Source: Meconema thalassinum (Eukaryota > Arthropoda > Insecta > Orthoptera > Tettigoniidae). Taken from it: a DNA stretch of 64,000 nt. The stretch is taken from contig OX336393.1 in assembly GCA_946902985.2 (NCBI GenBank), forward strand, positions 135,684,533 to 135,748,532, given 5' to 3'. This document shows, one piece after another, positions 1 through 10,506 of this stretch; positions within the stretch are counted from its first letter, which is position 1; every line of letters begins with the position of its first letter. The translations under genes and the position numbers were made by a program. The notes under the pieces were generated by a model. That model made no database searches. It saw only the letters and a program-made list of their open reading frames with translations, and was not told the origin of the DNA.

Positions 1-396
1 TCATAGTGCTGTTCTTGTAACTGCCTTACAGCAAAAATCAAATCCACTGTGGACCTTCCTGCTCTGAAGCCGTGTTGTTCTTCCCTCATCCCTCCTTCTA
101 TTCTTGTCCTAATTCTCCTTTCCAAAACTTTCTCAAACATCTTCGCACAATGACTCATCAGTGTTATTCCCCGATAGTTTCCGTTCTACTACCTTTCTTG
201 AAGATCGGACAATTATTCCTTTTTTCCAGTCCTCCGGGGTCTTCCTTTCCTTCCATGCTGTCTTCATCACTCGGTACAACCATTGTATCCCCACCTCTCC
301 TGCTGCTCTCACCATCTCCACACTCAACTCATCACCCGGTGCCTTCCCTCCTTTCATCTTCCTCACTGCATCTTTCACTTCTTTCCATGTTAAGTC
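1..396 (-). pseudogene. RTE-like LINE copy 1, reverse-transcriptase part
   Basis: On the minus strand this encodes the start of the reverse-transcriptase domain of an APE-type non-LTR retrotransposon, the same family as the copies at 7.1-10.5 and 35.6-37.3 kb. The KMKGGKAPGDE stretch and the following WLYRVMKTAWKER block align with the other two copies. The frame shifts at the IFKKG motif (about 190-210), and a later frame reads EEQHGFRAGRSTVDLIFAV up to the window edge. The rest of the element lies outside the window. Its upstream half is at 4708-5278; the CR1-group element at 397-4707 separates them. The copy is dead: one frameshift plus a large insertion. Confidence 0.85.
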
Positions 397-421
397 GTAT
401 TGTATTGTATTGTATTGTATT
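397..421 (-). repeat. (AATAC)n 3' tail of the CR1-group element
   Basis: Five tandem GTATT units on the plus strand (AATAC on the coding strand) at the 3' terminus. A short microsatellite instead of poly(A) is typical of CR1-group LINEs and marks the insertion boundary; RTE-like coding sequence starts directly beyond. Confidence 0.85.
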
Positions 422-579
422 TTTTATTCATCCATTCAATCATATAATGTACATTGTACAATGATATAGGACACGTCAATTCACAAATTATACTAATACT
501 AATTTACAATCACAATAATAATATAGGCCTACACAAGGATAACCTTACATCATTTAGTCCTATGAATACATAAACATAA

Positions 580-3500
580 CTATTGATATTCTAAAAACTC
601 TTTAACTGAGTAGAAGCAGTGCTCCAGCAAGAACTCTTTAGTTTTTATTTTGAACTTTATGTAATTTGCTGTACTTTTAATATTATTTGGCAAATGATTA
701 TACAGCGTTATAGCTGCATGGAATACACCATTTTTACATAGAGTTGTATTTGCAGCATGTACATGAAGATTGTTCTTTTGCCTGGTCTGGTAGTTATGTA
801 TATTTGAATTCATCTCAAAGATATCCTCATTTCCTAAGCTTTGTTTGACAAATAATAGAAGTTCAAAGATGTAAATACATGGCAAAGGTAAAATTTTCAG
901 TTGTTTAAACAGAGGCTTACATGTATGCAATCTAGTAGTCCCTTTCATTGTTCTAATTATTCTTTTCTGGATAATAAAGATTTGGTGAGCAGCAGGTGAA
1001 TTTCCCCAAAATATGATTCCATATTTCATAAGCGAATAGCAATAAGCAAAATAAGTACTAAGAACAGTTCTCCAGCTAGTCGATTGTCTTAATACTCTTA
1101 ATGCATAACAACTTGAGCTTAGTTTCTTGGCAAGTTTAGTGGTATGAGAGTTCCATTTTAGGTCATCCTGCAACCAAAGGCCTAAGAATTTAGTAGAAGA
1201 GGCGTTACCAATTTTAAGGTCATTTAAGATTATGGAGGGAGAATTAATACTTTTATTCTGAGCTGTGTGAAAGTTAAGAACCACTGTTTTACTAGTGTTG
1301 ATAAGGAATCCATTATTGTTGAACCATAAGGACAGCTGACCTGTTACTTCCTCTACTGATTTTTGAAGTTCAGTGTCATTTTCACCCCTCATCAAAACAC
1401 TTGTATCATCTGCGAATAGTACAGTTTTAAATGCAGGTATCTGAGATGGCAAGTCATTTACGTAAAGGAGAAAAAGTAGTGGCCCTAGAACGGACCCCTG
1501 CGGAATGCCATACTTCAAAAACATAGGATCTGAGTGGTAATATTTAAATATGTTTGTGGTATTTTCTAAACTTTTTTGTTCGACGATCTGTTGGCGATTA
1601 TTTAAATATGACTGAAACCACTTACTAGCGATACCCCTGATACCATATTGATGGAGTTTATCAATTAGTATCTGATGATTTATCACATCAAAAGCTTTAG
1701 ACAGGTCCAAAAACAGGCCACATACTCTCTTCCTTTCATCAAGTGACTCAAAAGCAGGATTTAAAAATTCATAAATTGCGGACATTGTTGATTTTCCTTC
1801 TCTAAAGCCATGTTGAGAGTCAGTTAACAATTTATATTTGTTTATGAAGCTAATTAGACGGTTGTACATTATCTTCTCTAAAATTTTTGAAAATATCGAC
1901 AATAAAGAAATAGGTCTATAATTGGTTACGTTTTCTCTATCTCCCCCTTTAAATAATGGAATTACTTTTGCAATTTTAAAGATATCTGGAAATATTCCTG
2001 ACATGAGAGATTGGTTACAGAGGTGTGTTAAGGGGGTAATTATATTTTGGATACATTTTTTAATTAGTATATCAGGAATGTTATCAACTCCTGAGCAATG
2101 TTTATTCTGTAGGTTCTTTACAATATTGAGGATTTCTGCTTCTGTAACATTTTCAACAAACATTGATTTTCCATTAAATGTTATATTCGCGAGTGTTGAT
2201 TTTATTGCCTGTATATTGTTTACATTTAGTAGTTTTTCAGCTATGGTAGCAAAATGCTCATTAAAAATTCTTGAGACATTTTGTGGGTCATTGATCATCT
2301 TGGAGTCTTCTGATAACGTTATGTTATTTACTGCCGGTTTTGTTTGCCTGGTTTCATTTTTTATGATATTCCACATAGCCTTAGTTTTATTTTTAGATTC
2401 CAGGATATAATTATCATTTGACATTCTCTTTGCTAATTTTATAACTTTGTTAAGTATGGTCTTATAGGTCTTGAAATACATGTTAAATTCATTGGAGGTT
2501 TCGTGCGTACTTTGAAAATCGTGGAGGAAACGCTTTCTTTTGCATGAAGTAATTATTCCAAGAGTAAGCCATTGTTTTGATGGAGAAGAAACTTTCAGTC
2601 TGATACTCTTCAAAGGAAATGCAATATCAAAATAATACAGGAAAATATTAATGAATTCCTGGAATTTTTTGTTTGTATCTATTGACTTGTACACACCTTC
2701 CCAAGTTTCTCCTTTTAACAAGTTGTTGAAATAGTTTATATTGTGCTGACTAAAGCTTCGACATTTATCAAACTGAGCATTGTAAACTGGGTTTGAAATA
2801 TTTAGAGTTATTATTTGAGCTCGGTGGTCACTGAAACCTGTGTTGATTACTTCGAGAGAGTTGCAGTTCACATTGTCATTAATTATTATCTGGTCAAGTG
2901 TGGTTGCACTAGTTTTTGTTATTCTTGTGGGTACTGTTACTGTGTGAATTAGATGATGGGAGCTTAACAAATTTAGCAATTCCCTTCTCTCCGTACTTTC
3001 CTCTAAAAAGTTAATATTGAAATCTCCACAAAGAACTATTTTTTTATTAAATTTATTTATTTTATTTATTATCACTTCTAGTTTATTCAGAAATAACTTT
3101 GCACTATTTCCTGGTGAACGATATATACAGATGAGAATTAAATTTTCTTTTGGGATAGAAATAGCTGTTGCCTCAAAATTTTTATCTATGCATAAGTCAT
3201 CGGGAATTGGTATAGGCTTAAATTCTATGTTTCCTTTGATATAGATACATACACCTCCATGCTCTGATGTTGATCTACAGTAGTAGCTAGCTAAAGTAAA
3301 CCCTGGTATGACAGCATGATTGATTTGTTCAGGTTTCATCCAGTGTTCAGACAAGCACAGGATGTGGATATCTTTGAGTGATGTTTGTAGAAGCATATCG
3401 ATATGAACTAGTTTATTATTAAGTGACTGTACATTTTGGTGAAATATTCTGATTGAGGAACTCTGTGCATTTGTACTGTTGTTAAGCTTGGGGATTATAG

Positions 3501-3711
3501 TTCTTGCAGGAGCACTTACCTCTGTTCTAAAAAACTCTCGCCACCGAGTGAATTCACTGATTCTACAGTAGTCGGACTTGCAGTATGCGGTAGTGGGATG
3601 ACTGGTCCGTGGGAGTGGAACTTTTTGTTGATTTCCTCCGCTACTTGTGAACAGATCTGTTGCTTTCCTTTGGTGTTTAAGTGAAGACCATGTCGGGTAA
3701 ACAGTTCTCAT
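580..3711 (-). CDS. CR1-group ORF2: APE endonuclease and reverse transcriptase
   Basis: An uninterrupted 1043-residue frame. The APE-type endonuclease occupies roughly residues 85-310, with HQNVQSL, the catalytic glutamate in LSEHW, CIYRSPGN, GDFNINF, LDQIIIND and SDHRAQI, so the usual active-site residues are all present. A linker leads to the reverse transcriptase (about 560-850): NYRPISLL, SQHGFREGKST, FLDLSKAFDVINH, GIPQGSVLGPLLF and the catalytic FADD box. There is no RNase H, as expected for this group. The protein nicks target DNA and copies its own RNA by target-primed reverse transcription in the nucleus. The start codon overlaps the ORF1 stop in a TGA-containing ATGA, which suggests coupled re-initiation. 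A complete frame suggests recent activity. Confidence 0.9.
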   Translation of the reverse strand: MRTVYPTWSSLKHQRKATDLFTSSGGNQQKVPLPRTSHPTTAYCKSDYCRISEFTRWREFFRTEVSAPARTIIPKLNNSTNAQSSSIRIFHQNVQSLNNKLVHIDMLLQTSLKDIHILCLSEHWMKPEQINHAVIPGFTLASYYCRSTSEHGGVCIYIKGNIEFKPIPIPDDLCIDKNFEATAISIPKENLILICIYRSPGNSAKLFLNKLEVIINKINKFNKKIVLCGDFNINFLEESTERRELLNLLSSHHLIHTVTVPTRITKTSATTLDQIIINDNVNCNSLEVINTGFSDHRAQIITLNISNPVYNAQFDKCRSFSQHNINYFNNLLKGETWEGVYKSIDTNKKFQEFINIFLYYFDIAFPLKSIRLKVSSPSKQWLTLGIITSCKRKRFLHDFQSTHETSNEFNMYFKTYKTILNKVIKLAKRMSNDNYILESKNKTKAMWNIIKNETRQTKPAVNNITLSEDSKMINDPQNVSRIFNEHFATIAEKLLNVNNIQAIKSTLANITFNGKSMFVENVTEAEILNIVKNLQNKHCSGVDNIPDILIKKCIQNIITPLTHLCNQSLMSGIFPDIFKIAKVIPLFKGGDRENVTNYRPISLLSIFSKILEKIMYNRLISFINKYKLLTDSQHGFREGKSTMSAIYEFLNPAFESLDERKRVCGLFLDLSKAFDVINHQILIDKLHQYGIRGIASKWFQSYLNNRQQIVEQKSLENTTNIFKYYHSDPMFLKYGIPQGSVLGPLLFLLYVNDLPSQIPAFKTVLFADDTSVLMRGENDTELQKSVEEVTGQLSLWFNNNGFLINTSKTVVLNFHTAQNKSINSPSIILNDLKIGNASSTKFLGLWLQDDLKWNSHTTKLAKKLSSSCYALRVLRQSTSWRTVLSTYFAYCYSLMKYGIIFWGNSPAAHQIFIIQKRIIRTMKGTTRLHTCKPLFKQLKILPLPCIYIFELLLFVKQSLGNEDIFEMNSNIHNYQTRQKNNLHVHAANTTLCKNGVFHAAITLYNHLPNNIKSTANYIKFKIKTKEFLLEHCFYSVKEFLEYQ

Positions 3712-4688
3712 GGTACATCAATATCAAGAAAGTGAACATGCTGATATAGTCTGGATAGTGCTCTAAGCTTTTTGTTCGTCCTCTTTACCTCCTTGTTGAC
3801 ACACGATTCTTCCATTAGATCATGTCTGTGTGGGATGCCTAAGAGTATAACGTTTGTACCTGAAAGTAGTGGGAGCTTATCTTTGTAGGTTTGTATTGCA
3901 TCATTCGCTTCGTTTTTCGCTACATCGTTCGTACCCCCCCCCACAAAACAACATAATCTTCATGAGTAAGGTTTCTGCACATTTCAACACAATTTTCCAG
4001 AACATTTTTAACTCTAGCGCCTGGTTTGGTGACGCTACTTACCGCAAAGTCCCTTGATACTTTTAAATTGAGCTCTTCTGAACATCCTTTCCCATGACTG
4101 TCACTGAGGAGGAGTACTTTCCTTTTTGAGGTTATGTACCTGGCTAACTTCCGCACTTTTTCCGGCTTACAGTTTGTTGATGCCCTTGTATGTGGTGTTT
4201 CTTCTGAGACGGATTCAGTTTCAGCAAGAACATCGTACATATTTTTTGTGGGAACAGCTTGGCTAACTGTTTCCCGCACACGTGGTTTAGGCCTACATTG
4301 GCGTCCGCGATTTGCCACCACCACATTCCACGAGTCCGGCGATGACGGGGGATTGTTGTGGTCGTTTTATGTTATGTCTGAGTACACTGTTTTCGGCTTT
4401 TAATTTAGATAGTTCTTCTTGGGTGTGCTTAAGGTCCCTATTCAAAATGTCGATGATTAACTGTAGAGATTTCACACTCTCACTCGATGCCTTGCCACAC
4501 AGCGTGCACAGTATATCACTCGTATTTACACCTAAATGTACCTCTGATGGTTTACTATCAATGTCACACATACTAGGTGTCTTCCTACACGATATTTTAT
4601 CACTGGCGTTAATTACGGAACTGTCCTCGTCTACATTTTCGATATCTTTAAGAGAGCGGTATACTTCGTCTACATACGCGGCAGCCAT
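3708..4688 (-). pseudogene. CR1-group ORF1: coiled coil plus SGNH esterase, two frameshifts
   Basis: Three consecutive minus-strand frames rebuild one ORF1. Positions 4688-4293 give an N-terminal region with a CTLC pair and a heptad-rich coiled coil (LNRDLKHTQEELSKLKAEN), likely for multimerisation. Positions 4324-3920 carry LLLSDSHGKG, the Ser block of an SGNH/GDSL hydrolase. Positions 3944-3708 carry GGTNDV (Asn block) and IPHRHDL (probable His block). The first frame change lies in a GGT repeat near 4310-4330. The second lies exactly in the C9 run at 3934-3942: eight bases would keep LWGGTNDV in frame. The frame ends DIDVP at a TGA overlapping the ORF2 ATG. These proteins bind RNA; the role of the esterase is unsettled. 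The breaks may be real decay or homopolymer errors. Confidence 0.8.
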
Positions 4689-4707
4689 CTTGATGCCTGG
4701 CCCTTTT

Positions 4708-5278
4708 CTGTTTGCAGTTCATCTTCCTCTTCCCCGATTTCTTCCTCCTTGCCGTGGTTTCCATTTGGGTTCAGGAGTTCTTCAAAATATTCTTTCCACA
4801 TTTTCTTCAGTTCTTCCCTATTTTCTATATCTTGTCCCCTTTTGTTCACCATTCTAACATAATCCGTAGGATCCTTCCGCCTCTTATTCTTTACCATCCC
4901 ATACAGGACCTTTTTTGTACCTTCACTATCCTCCATCATCTTTGTCCACTCTTCCATCCACTTTCTTCTCTCCTCAGCCACTACTCTCTTTGCCTCCTTC
5001 TTTCTTTCCTGGTACTCTTCCCTTGTCTCTACCGTCCTATTTTGATACCACCTCCTAAAGGCTCTATTCTTTTCCCTTACTATTTCTTTTGTCTTCTCAT
5101 TCCACCATGGTGTTTCCTTCCACCTCTTCTTACTACTTGTCCTCCCACATACTGCTTCTGCTGCGCCTACTAGTGTATTCTTAAATCTAGCCCATTCCTC
5201 TTCCACCCCTCTTTCTTCATCTGTTGGAATTCCTTCCTTTACCATTTTGAGGTACTCAAATTCAATAAACCGGGACAA
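4708..5278 (-). pseudogene. RTE-like LINE copy 1, endonuclease-RT linker part
   Basis: Minus-strand coding sequence similar to the linker of RTE-like copy 2: a WARFKNTL block, CGRTSSKKRWKETPWWN, a basic helix-rich stretch, KKVLYGMVKNK and KEYFEELLN. It continues at 396 after the CR1-group insertion. The 5' end stops near 5280 next to a T tract, so the endonuclease is missing, as expected from 5' truncation during reverse transcription. The frame is open through this part (about 190 residues). Confidence 0.85.
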
Positions 5279-5371
5279 TTTTTTTTTAATCCTACGTTAA
5301 ATAGAAATTCACTAATGAAAGTGGGCAAGTGAAACACCTCACAGATGTAATAGGTCAGCATAAGATATTAA

Positions 5372-6328
5372 CCCTTACAGTGCCAAGATGCCGATGCATC
5401 GGCACTTAAGTTCCGTACAAAAAATGCCAAGATGCCGATTCGATCGGCACGCTCTTGTGTGTGTTGTAGTTATGTGGTGTGGTGCTCGAGTGCTCTACAA
5501 ATCACGTAGTAAGAAGGTAGAATGTTTGTAATTCCTTCGTATGTCATCAGATGGCACTGACAGCTTATTTTTTGCTTGTTTACTCGTTCATTATGAGTGT
5601 ATAGTCTGCGCGCGCTTGACGTCTATGATCCAATATGGCAGCCACCTTGTTTGTTTATGTCTGCGTGTTGTGATTTATTGTTGATCATTTTATGCTGTAA
5701 CTGACACATTTGAGTTATTTATCGTGATAAATTAAGTCTATTATTATTTCTACGCAGGCCATCACGTAGGCCTATTTCGGGTGAAGAAATTGAGAAACTT
5801 TTAGATCGCTTTGAAGATATAAGCGACTCTAATTTTAGTGAAAGTGATGATTATGATGTTTCTGCTACTAGACACATTTCTTTCAAATGATCACTATTCC
5901 TCTCCTAATTTGATAAAATATCCAGTCGTTGACAGTTACACTGTTGGTGTGTTTCACTCCACATGTTCCATATATTTGGAAATCAATTTTTTTAATTGCA
6001 AAGTAGGCCTACTAGAACAGTATAAATTGGTATATATGACCCTAAATATGAGTTAACATTAATTATCTTCACTTATACACTTTTGATTTAGTGTACAATG
6101 TGCTAATTCATTTCAAGTCATAACTTTTTAATTTTTTTATAAAAAAAATATAATTTTGGGCACAGTATTCCATGAAATATTTTTTGTGAAATGTAAGTCA
6201 CATGTTTATAGTCCTTGGAATATATCAAGCTAACATACCAAATTGTATTTCCATATCTTTTAAACTCGGGCTTTTTTTTAGTTTTATGCACATGCCTGGT
6301 ATTCTATTCGGGGTCGGCATCCAAAGGG
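5372..6328 (+). mobile_element. piggyBac-like deletion derivative
   Basis: A 957-bp element bounded by TTAA at 5368-5371 and 6329-6332. Ends are CCCTTACAGTGCCAAGATGC on the left and GGCATCCAAAGGG on the right, an imperfect inverted repeat with CCCTT termini. The left end also repeats a GCCAAGATGCCGAT motif (5382 and 5428). TTAA duplication and CCCT ends are diagnostic of piggyBac. Only the transposase N-terminus remains, so it would need a transposase in trans. Confidence 0.85.
5758..5890 (+). pseudogene. piggyBac transposase N-terminal exon
   Basis: Just inside the left end, a possible splice acceptor (TACGCAG) precedes a frame reading ISGEEIEKLLDRFEDI followed by a Ser/Asp-rich stretch. 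Acidic, Ser/Asp-rich N-termini of this kind begin piggyBac-derived transposases; they carry no catalytic residues. The frame ends at TGA 5888-5890, and the DDE domain and Cys-rich C-terminus are absent from the element. The assignment follows from the TTAA ends and the N-terminal pattern. Confidence 0.55.
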
Positions 6329-6332
6329 TTAA

Positions 6333-7079
6333 TGACAGCTCTTCAGGAATTGCACAATACATATAAGGACCCATTAGTCAGGAGGGTTTCGCCTTTATAT
6401 AGGTCCTCCAGGAAGAAGAGTGATAAAGAATGTTCCTCAATTTGGACTAGGATTCTTGGTCCATACTAGCATATTAGATTCAATTGAGGATTTTTCTTTG
6501 GCCTCCCCAAGAACGGCAATTCTAACACTCAAGTCAAAATCAAAACAAGAACAAACCCGGGAAAATTATGAGAAATTCGCATTTGATACGGGAAATCTTG
6601 AAAAGTCTCATGACAGACTTCTTAGCCTCCGGACACTCTGTCGAGTCCTCTCACTCAGCCTTCTATTTCGCCTGCAGACCGAGCTGCCATCAGCAATTTG
6701 CGCCACCGATAGAGCACTAAGCGGGATGAGAACGCAGCCAACGTCAAATGCATGCTTTGCCTGGCTGACCGCTGGCCGTACCCAAGGTAACTAGAATACT
6801 ATCAGGTAGGCTGATATCGCAGTTCCCGCTTCAGTCGCCAGGCGGCTCCCTTTTCGCTGACGTCATTTCGCGGGCAAGACATTCTCGCCTGAAGTTGAAA
6901 ACGTGTTTTGTAATGTAGTTGTATGATCCATTTCGATGTGAAATAATGAGCTTTTAAAAATGGGTAGCCACAGTTACTGTGCCGTTTCTGAGCACAAAAC
7001 AATGGCCGTAGATATTCTTAAGTTATTAACCACTCTTTGCCTAACGATAAGTTCGAAAGCTGTAGATTTTAAGATGCAT
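6333..7079. other. Unassigned sequence
   Basis: This continues the sequence left of the piggyBac insertion; 5281-5367 joined to 6333 onward restores the target. One frame from 6340 stays open for about 45 codons across the joint, so the target may be an older coding relic, but I recognise no family. Base composition becomes GC-richer after 6600. Confidence 0.4.
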
Positions 7080-7089
7080 ACGGAAGGAT

Positions 7090-10000
7090 GCTCCCTCGGG
7101 GGAGCCTGTTAACCCCTAGAGGGCGCGTCCCCAGGTGGCGGGTAGGGGGCTCACAGAAATGTGGGCTGGTTCAAATACCTCGGAAAATGAACCCGCGGAC
7201 CAACAGGCAGCCCAGTTCCTGGGGGCTTTAAAATGCTGGGACACCCTCTCTCCAGGGGCCATAAATATGGAGGGCCCAAGCCCAGGGTTATGGGCGAAGC
7301 CCCAACAGTATCGGCGGCGGAGAGGATGGACTTCGGTACGGCGTCGATGGCGGAAGAGGGAATTCTGTAGCATCTGTACTCCAGAGGAGCGGCTACAAAA
7401 GGCGTCTGTTATCCAGTGGATCGGCCTAGAACAATACCTGGCAGTAGGTCATAAAATGCCTTTGAGTGTGGCGAACTCATCATACTAATAGCCTATAAAA
7501 TGAGTGAGTGTGAATTGAGGCCTCGGAAAGTGCTAGGGCGTCCCCTGCAGGCGACGCGCAGTTCCCAGGGGTCTGGGGGAACTGTGAGAAGTAGGCTACC
7601 AGACACCACAAACATCGCCTTCATAAACGTGATGAGCTTAAATGGCAAGACAGAAGAATTGGTGGACTATATGGAAAAGAAGGAAATAGCAATGATGGGA
7701 GTCAGTGAAGCGAAATGGAAGGGAAAAGGTGAGAAAGAAGTCAAGAAAGGGAAGGGATATAGAATATATTGGAGTGGAGGAAATAAGGCAATGAATGGTG
7801 TTGCAATAATATTGAGAGAAGACTTAGTGCAGTATGTTGAGAAAGTAGACCAAATTAATGACAGAATGATGAAAATTAGACTAGGACTTGAGAGTGGAAC
7901 AAAGGATTTTATACAGATTTACGCACCCCAGACAGGGAAGGTAGATGAATGTTTAGAGGATTTCTTAGAAGAACTGGAAAAGGGTATAGAAGACAAAGAG
8001 GTTATAATAATGGGGGATATGAATGCACATGTGGGAACAGATAGGCAGGGAAAAGAAGAGATAATTGGCCCATTTAGCTATGGAAATCAGGATGAAGAAG
8101 GAGAAATGTTAATAGATTTCTGTAGAAGGAATGGATTAATTGTTGGAAATACATGGTTTAGGAAAAAGAACTCCCAAAAAATAACTAGGTATGGATGGGG
8201 AGACAGAAAGACAAAAACAATGATCGATCTTATCCTAGTGGAAAAGGATAAACGTAGACAACTGGTAGATGTGACAGCTATGCCAAGAGGAGATTTTGAA
8301 GGAGACCATAAAGTGGTGATAGCCAAATTAAGGCTTGGGAAAATCACAAAGCTTGCAGAGAAAATGGAAAGAAAAATAAAGGTGTGGAAGCTAAAAGAGA
8401 GAGAGGCAATGGAAAAGTTCCAAGAAGACTTGAAAAAGGAAATTCCCAAAGACGAAGCAAAAAGTGTCGAACTGGAATGGGCATGTTTTAGAAATTGTTT
8501 TGCGAAGTGTGCAGTAAACACTTGTGGAAGACTATCAGGGAAGAAAAAGGAAAGGGAGGCTCCTTGGTGGAACAACAGGGTAAAGGAAGCTGTTAAAGAA
8601 AAACAAATGGCATGGAGGAAGTGGATAGGCAGTAAAAATGCAGAGAAATGGCAAAAATATAGAGAAGCAAAGAAGGCATGCCAAAAAATTGTACAAGAAG
8701 AAAAAAGGAAAAGTTGGGAAGGTTTCACGGAAACTTTGAAGGAGGATATCCAAGGAAGTAAAAAGGTTCTATATGGATTGGTGAAAAACAGTGTAAAAGG
8801 TAGGGAAAACACAAAATTTGTAAAAACTGAAGCAGGACAGATATTGTATCAAAGAGATGATATATTAAAAAGATGGGAAGAATACTTTTCAAAGCTACTA
8901 AATGTTAAATACATTGAACTGGAAGATGAAAAAGAGCAAGAAGAAACAATGGAAGAAGAAGAAGAAAAGGAGATCACTATGCTAGAAATAGAGGAAGCCA
9001 TACAGAAGATGAAGAGCGGTAAAGCAGCAGGAGAGGATGAGGTGTCCGCGGAAATGATAAAAGCAGCGGGACCAATAGGTGTACAGTGGTTGTATAGATT
9101 ATTTAGAATAATTTGGAAGAAGAAAGAGATTCCAGAAGAATGGGGAAAGGGATTAATTATCCCGATTTTTAAGAAAGGTGACAAAAAGGAATGCAATAAC
9201 TACAGAGGGATCACTCTTATCGCTCATGTAGCTAAGATCTTTGAGCGAGTTTTGGAAGGCAGACTGAGGAGGAAGATAGAAGGAGAGATGGAAGAAGAAC
9301 AGTATGGTTTTAGGAAAGACAGATCAACATTTGACCTAATCTTTGCATTAAGGCAAATGATGGAGAAAAGATGGGAATTTGGAAAAGACATGGTGATGAC
9401 ATTTATTGATATTGAGAAAGCCTACGACAGTGTGCCTTGACAGGTGGTTTGGAATGTATTAAGGAAAAGGAGAGTTAACGGAGCTGATGTCCAAATGCTA
9501 AAAGCTATGTACAAATATTGTGTGAGTAGCGTGAAGACCAGTATAGGAGAAACAGAATGGTTTAAAGTGGAAACAGGTCTCCGACAGGGAAGTGTATTGT
9601 CCCCCTTACTATTCATCATAGTCATGGATGAAATTCACAAGAATGTTAAACAGAGATTGGGACAAGATGCAACAAAGGCCATGCTGTTTGCAGATGATAT
9701 AGTGATATGGGGCTAGGATGAAAAGGAAGTACAAAAACAACTAGATGTATGGAATCAAGAAATAGAGAAATTTGGGATGAAAGTAAGCACAGAGTGGTAA
9801 TGTCAAGAGGAAGGAAGGAAGGTAGGAACGAAGAGGAAAGATAGAATTGAATGGGAAAATTCTAGAAGTGGTTAAAAGTTTCAAGTACTTGGGAAGTGTG
9901 ATCACAGAAGATGGAAGGATAACTGAGGAAATTGGAAAGAGAATACAACAAGCGAACAGTTTTTACCAGAGCATAAGGGGTATTCTGTGGAACCGAGATG

Positions 10001-10496
10001 TCCCAAAGAAATGTAAAAATGTATTATATTCAACCTACTACAGACCCATACTAACATATGCAGCTGGAGCGTGGACTACTACAAAAAGAGAGGAGAGTAG
10101 AATACAAGCCGCGGAGATGAAATTCCTAAGAGGTATAGAGGGCAAGACCAGAAGAGATAGAGTTAGAAACGAAGAGATTAGAAAAAGGACAGGAATCTTG
10201 AAGCTGCAGGACAGGATAGAAACAACAAAGTTAAAGTGGTATGGACATATGATGAGAATGGGAGAGGAGAGAGTACCAAAGAAAACTTTCTTTGAAAAGA
10301 TGACAGGGAAGAGACCACGAGGATGGCCCCGAAAGAGATGGGCAGATACAGTGTGGGAGTGTGTAGAGAGGAGAGGAGGAAAACCTGAAGAAGTACTAAA
10401 AACAGGAGAGGAGTGGTGGAGAGACAGGAAACGTTGGAGGTCCTTAATTCACAACCCGACCCAGGAAGCTCGAAACGGGAAATGAAGATGATGATG
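7090..10496 (+). mobile_element. RTE-like LINE copy 2, full length
   Basis: A 3.4-kb element flanked by a perfect 10-bp target duplication, ACGGAAGGAT, at 7080-7089 and 10497-10506. It has a GC-rich 5' UTR of about 410 bp, one long ORF, almost no 3' UTR and a GAT-repeat tail. Trinucleotide tails and very short 3' UTRs are typical of RTE elements, and copy 3 ends the same way. It serves as the full-length reference for copies 1 and 3. Confidence 0.9.
7500..10485 (+). pseudogene. RTE-like ORF: endonuclease plus reverse transcriptase, broken
   Basis: The start ATG at 7500 opens 646 codons. The APE endonuclease (about residues 35-275) shows INVMSLN, the VSEAKW glutamate, QIYAPQ, GDMNAHVG, IDLILV and EGDHKVV. 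The reverse transcriptase follows: FKKGDKKECNNYRGITL, EEQYGFRKDRST, FIDIEKAYDSVP. Three lesions follow: TGA at 9438-9440 where copy 3 has Arg (CGA to TGA); TAG at 9714-9716 right after FADDIVIWG; and a frame change near 9790-9845. The last 212 codons (9847-10485) contain FKYLGSVI, ILTYAAGAW and a basic tail ending NPTQEARNGK. Two of the lesions are point stops, so the copy died recently. Confidence 0.88.
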
Positions 10497-10506
10497 ACGG
10501 AAGGAT

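Larger units (their letters stand above)
397..4707 (-). mobile_element. CR1-group non-LTR retrotransposon, near full length
   Basis: A 4.3-kb minus-strand LINE inserted in RTE-like copy 1, whose coding sequence resumes on both sides. It has a very short 5' leader, ORF1 with a coiled coil and SGNH-esterase-like region, ORF2 with APE endonuclease and reverse transcriptase, a 3' UTR of about 180 bp and a microsatellite tail. ORF1 esterases are known from CR1-group clades (CR1, L2, Crack, Daphne); which one this is cannot be settled by eye. I see no target-site duplication. ORF2 is uninterrupted, so this is one of the younger insertions here. Confidence 0.88.

Noticed and set aside
8087..9196. 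Long minus-strand frames over RTE-like copy 2
   Set aside because: Shadows of the purine-rich coding strand, giving Phe/Ser/Leu-rich proteins without motifs. The same applies to plus-strand frames over 580-5278, 35.6-37.3 and 27.7-28.3 kb.
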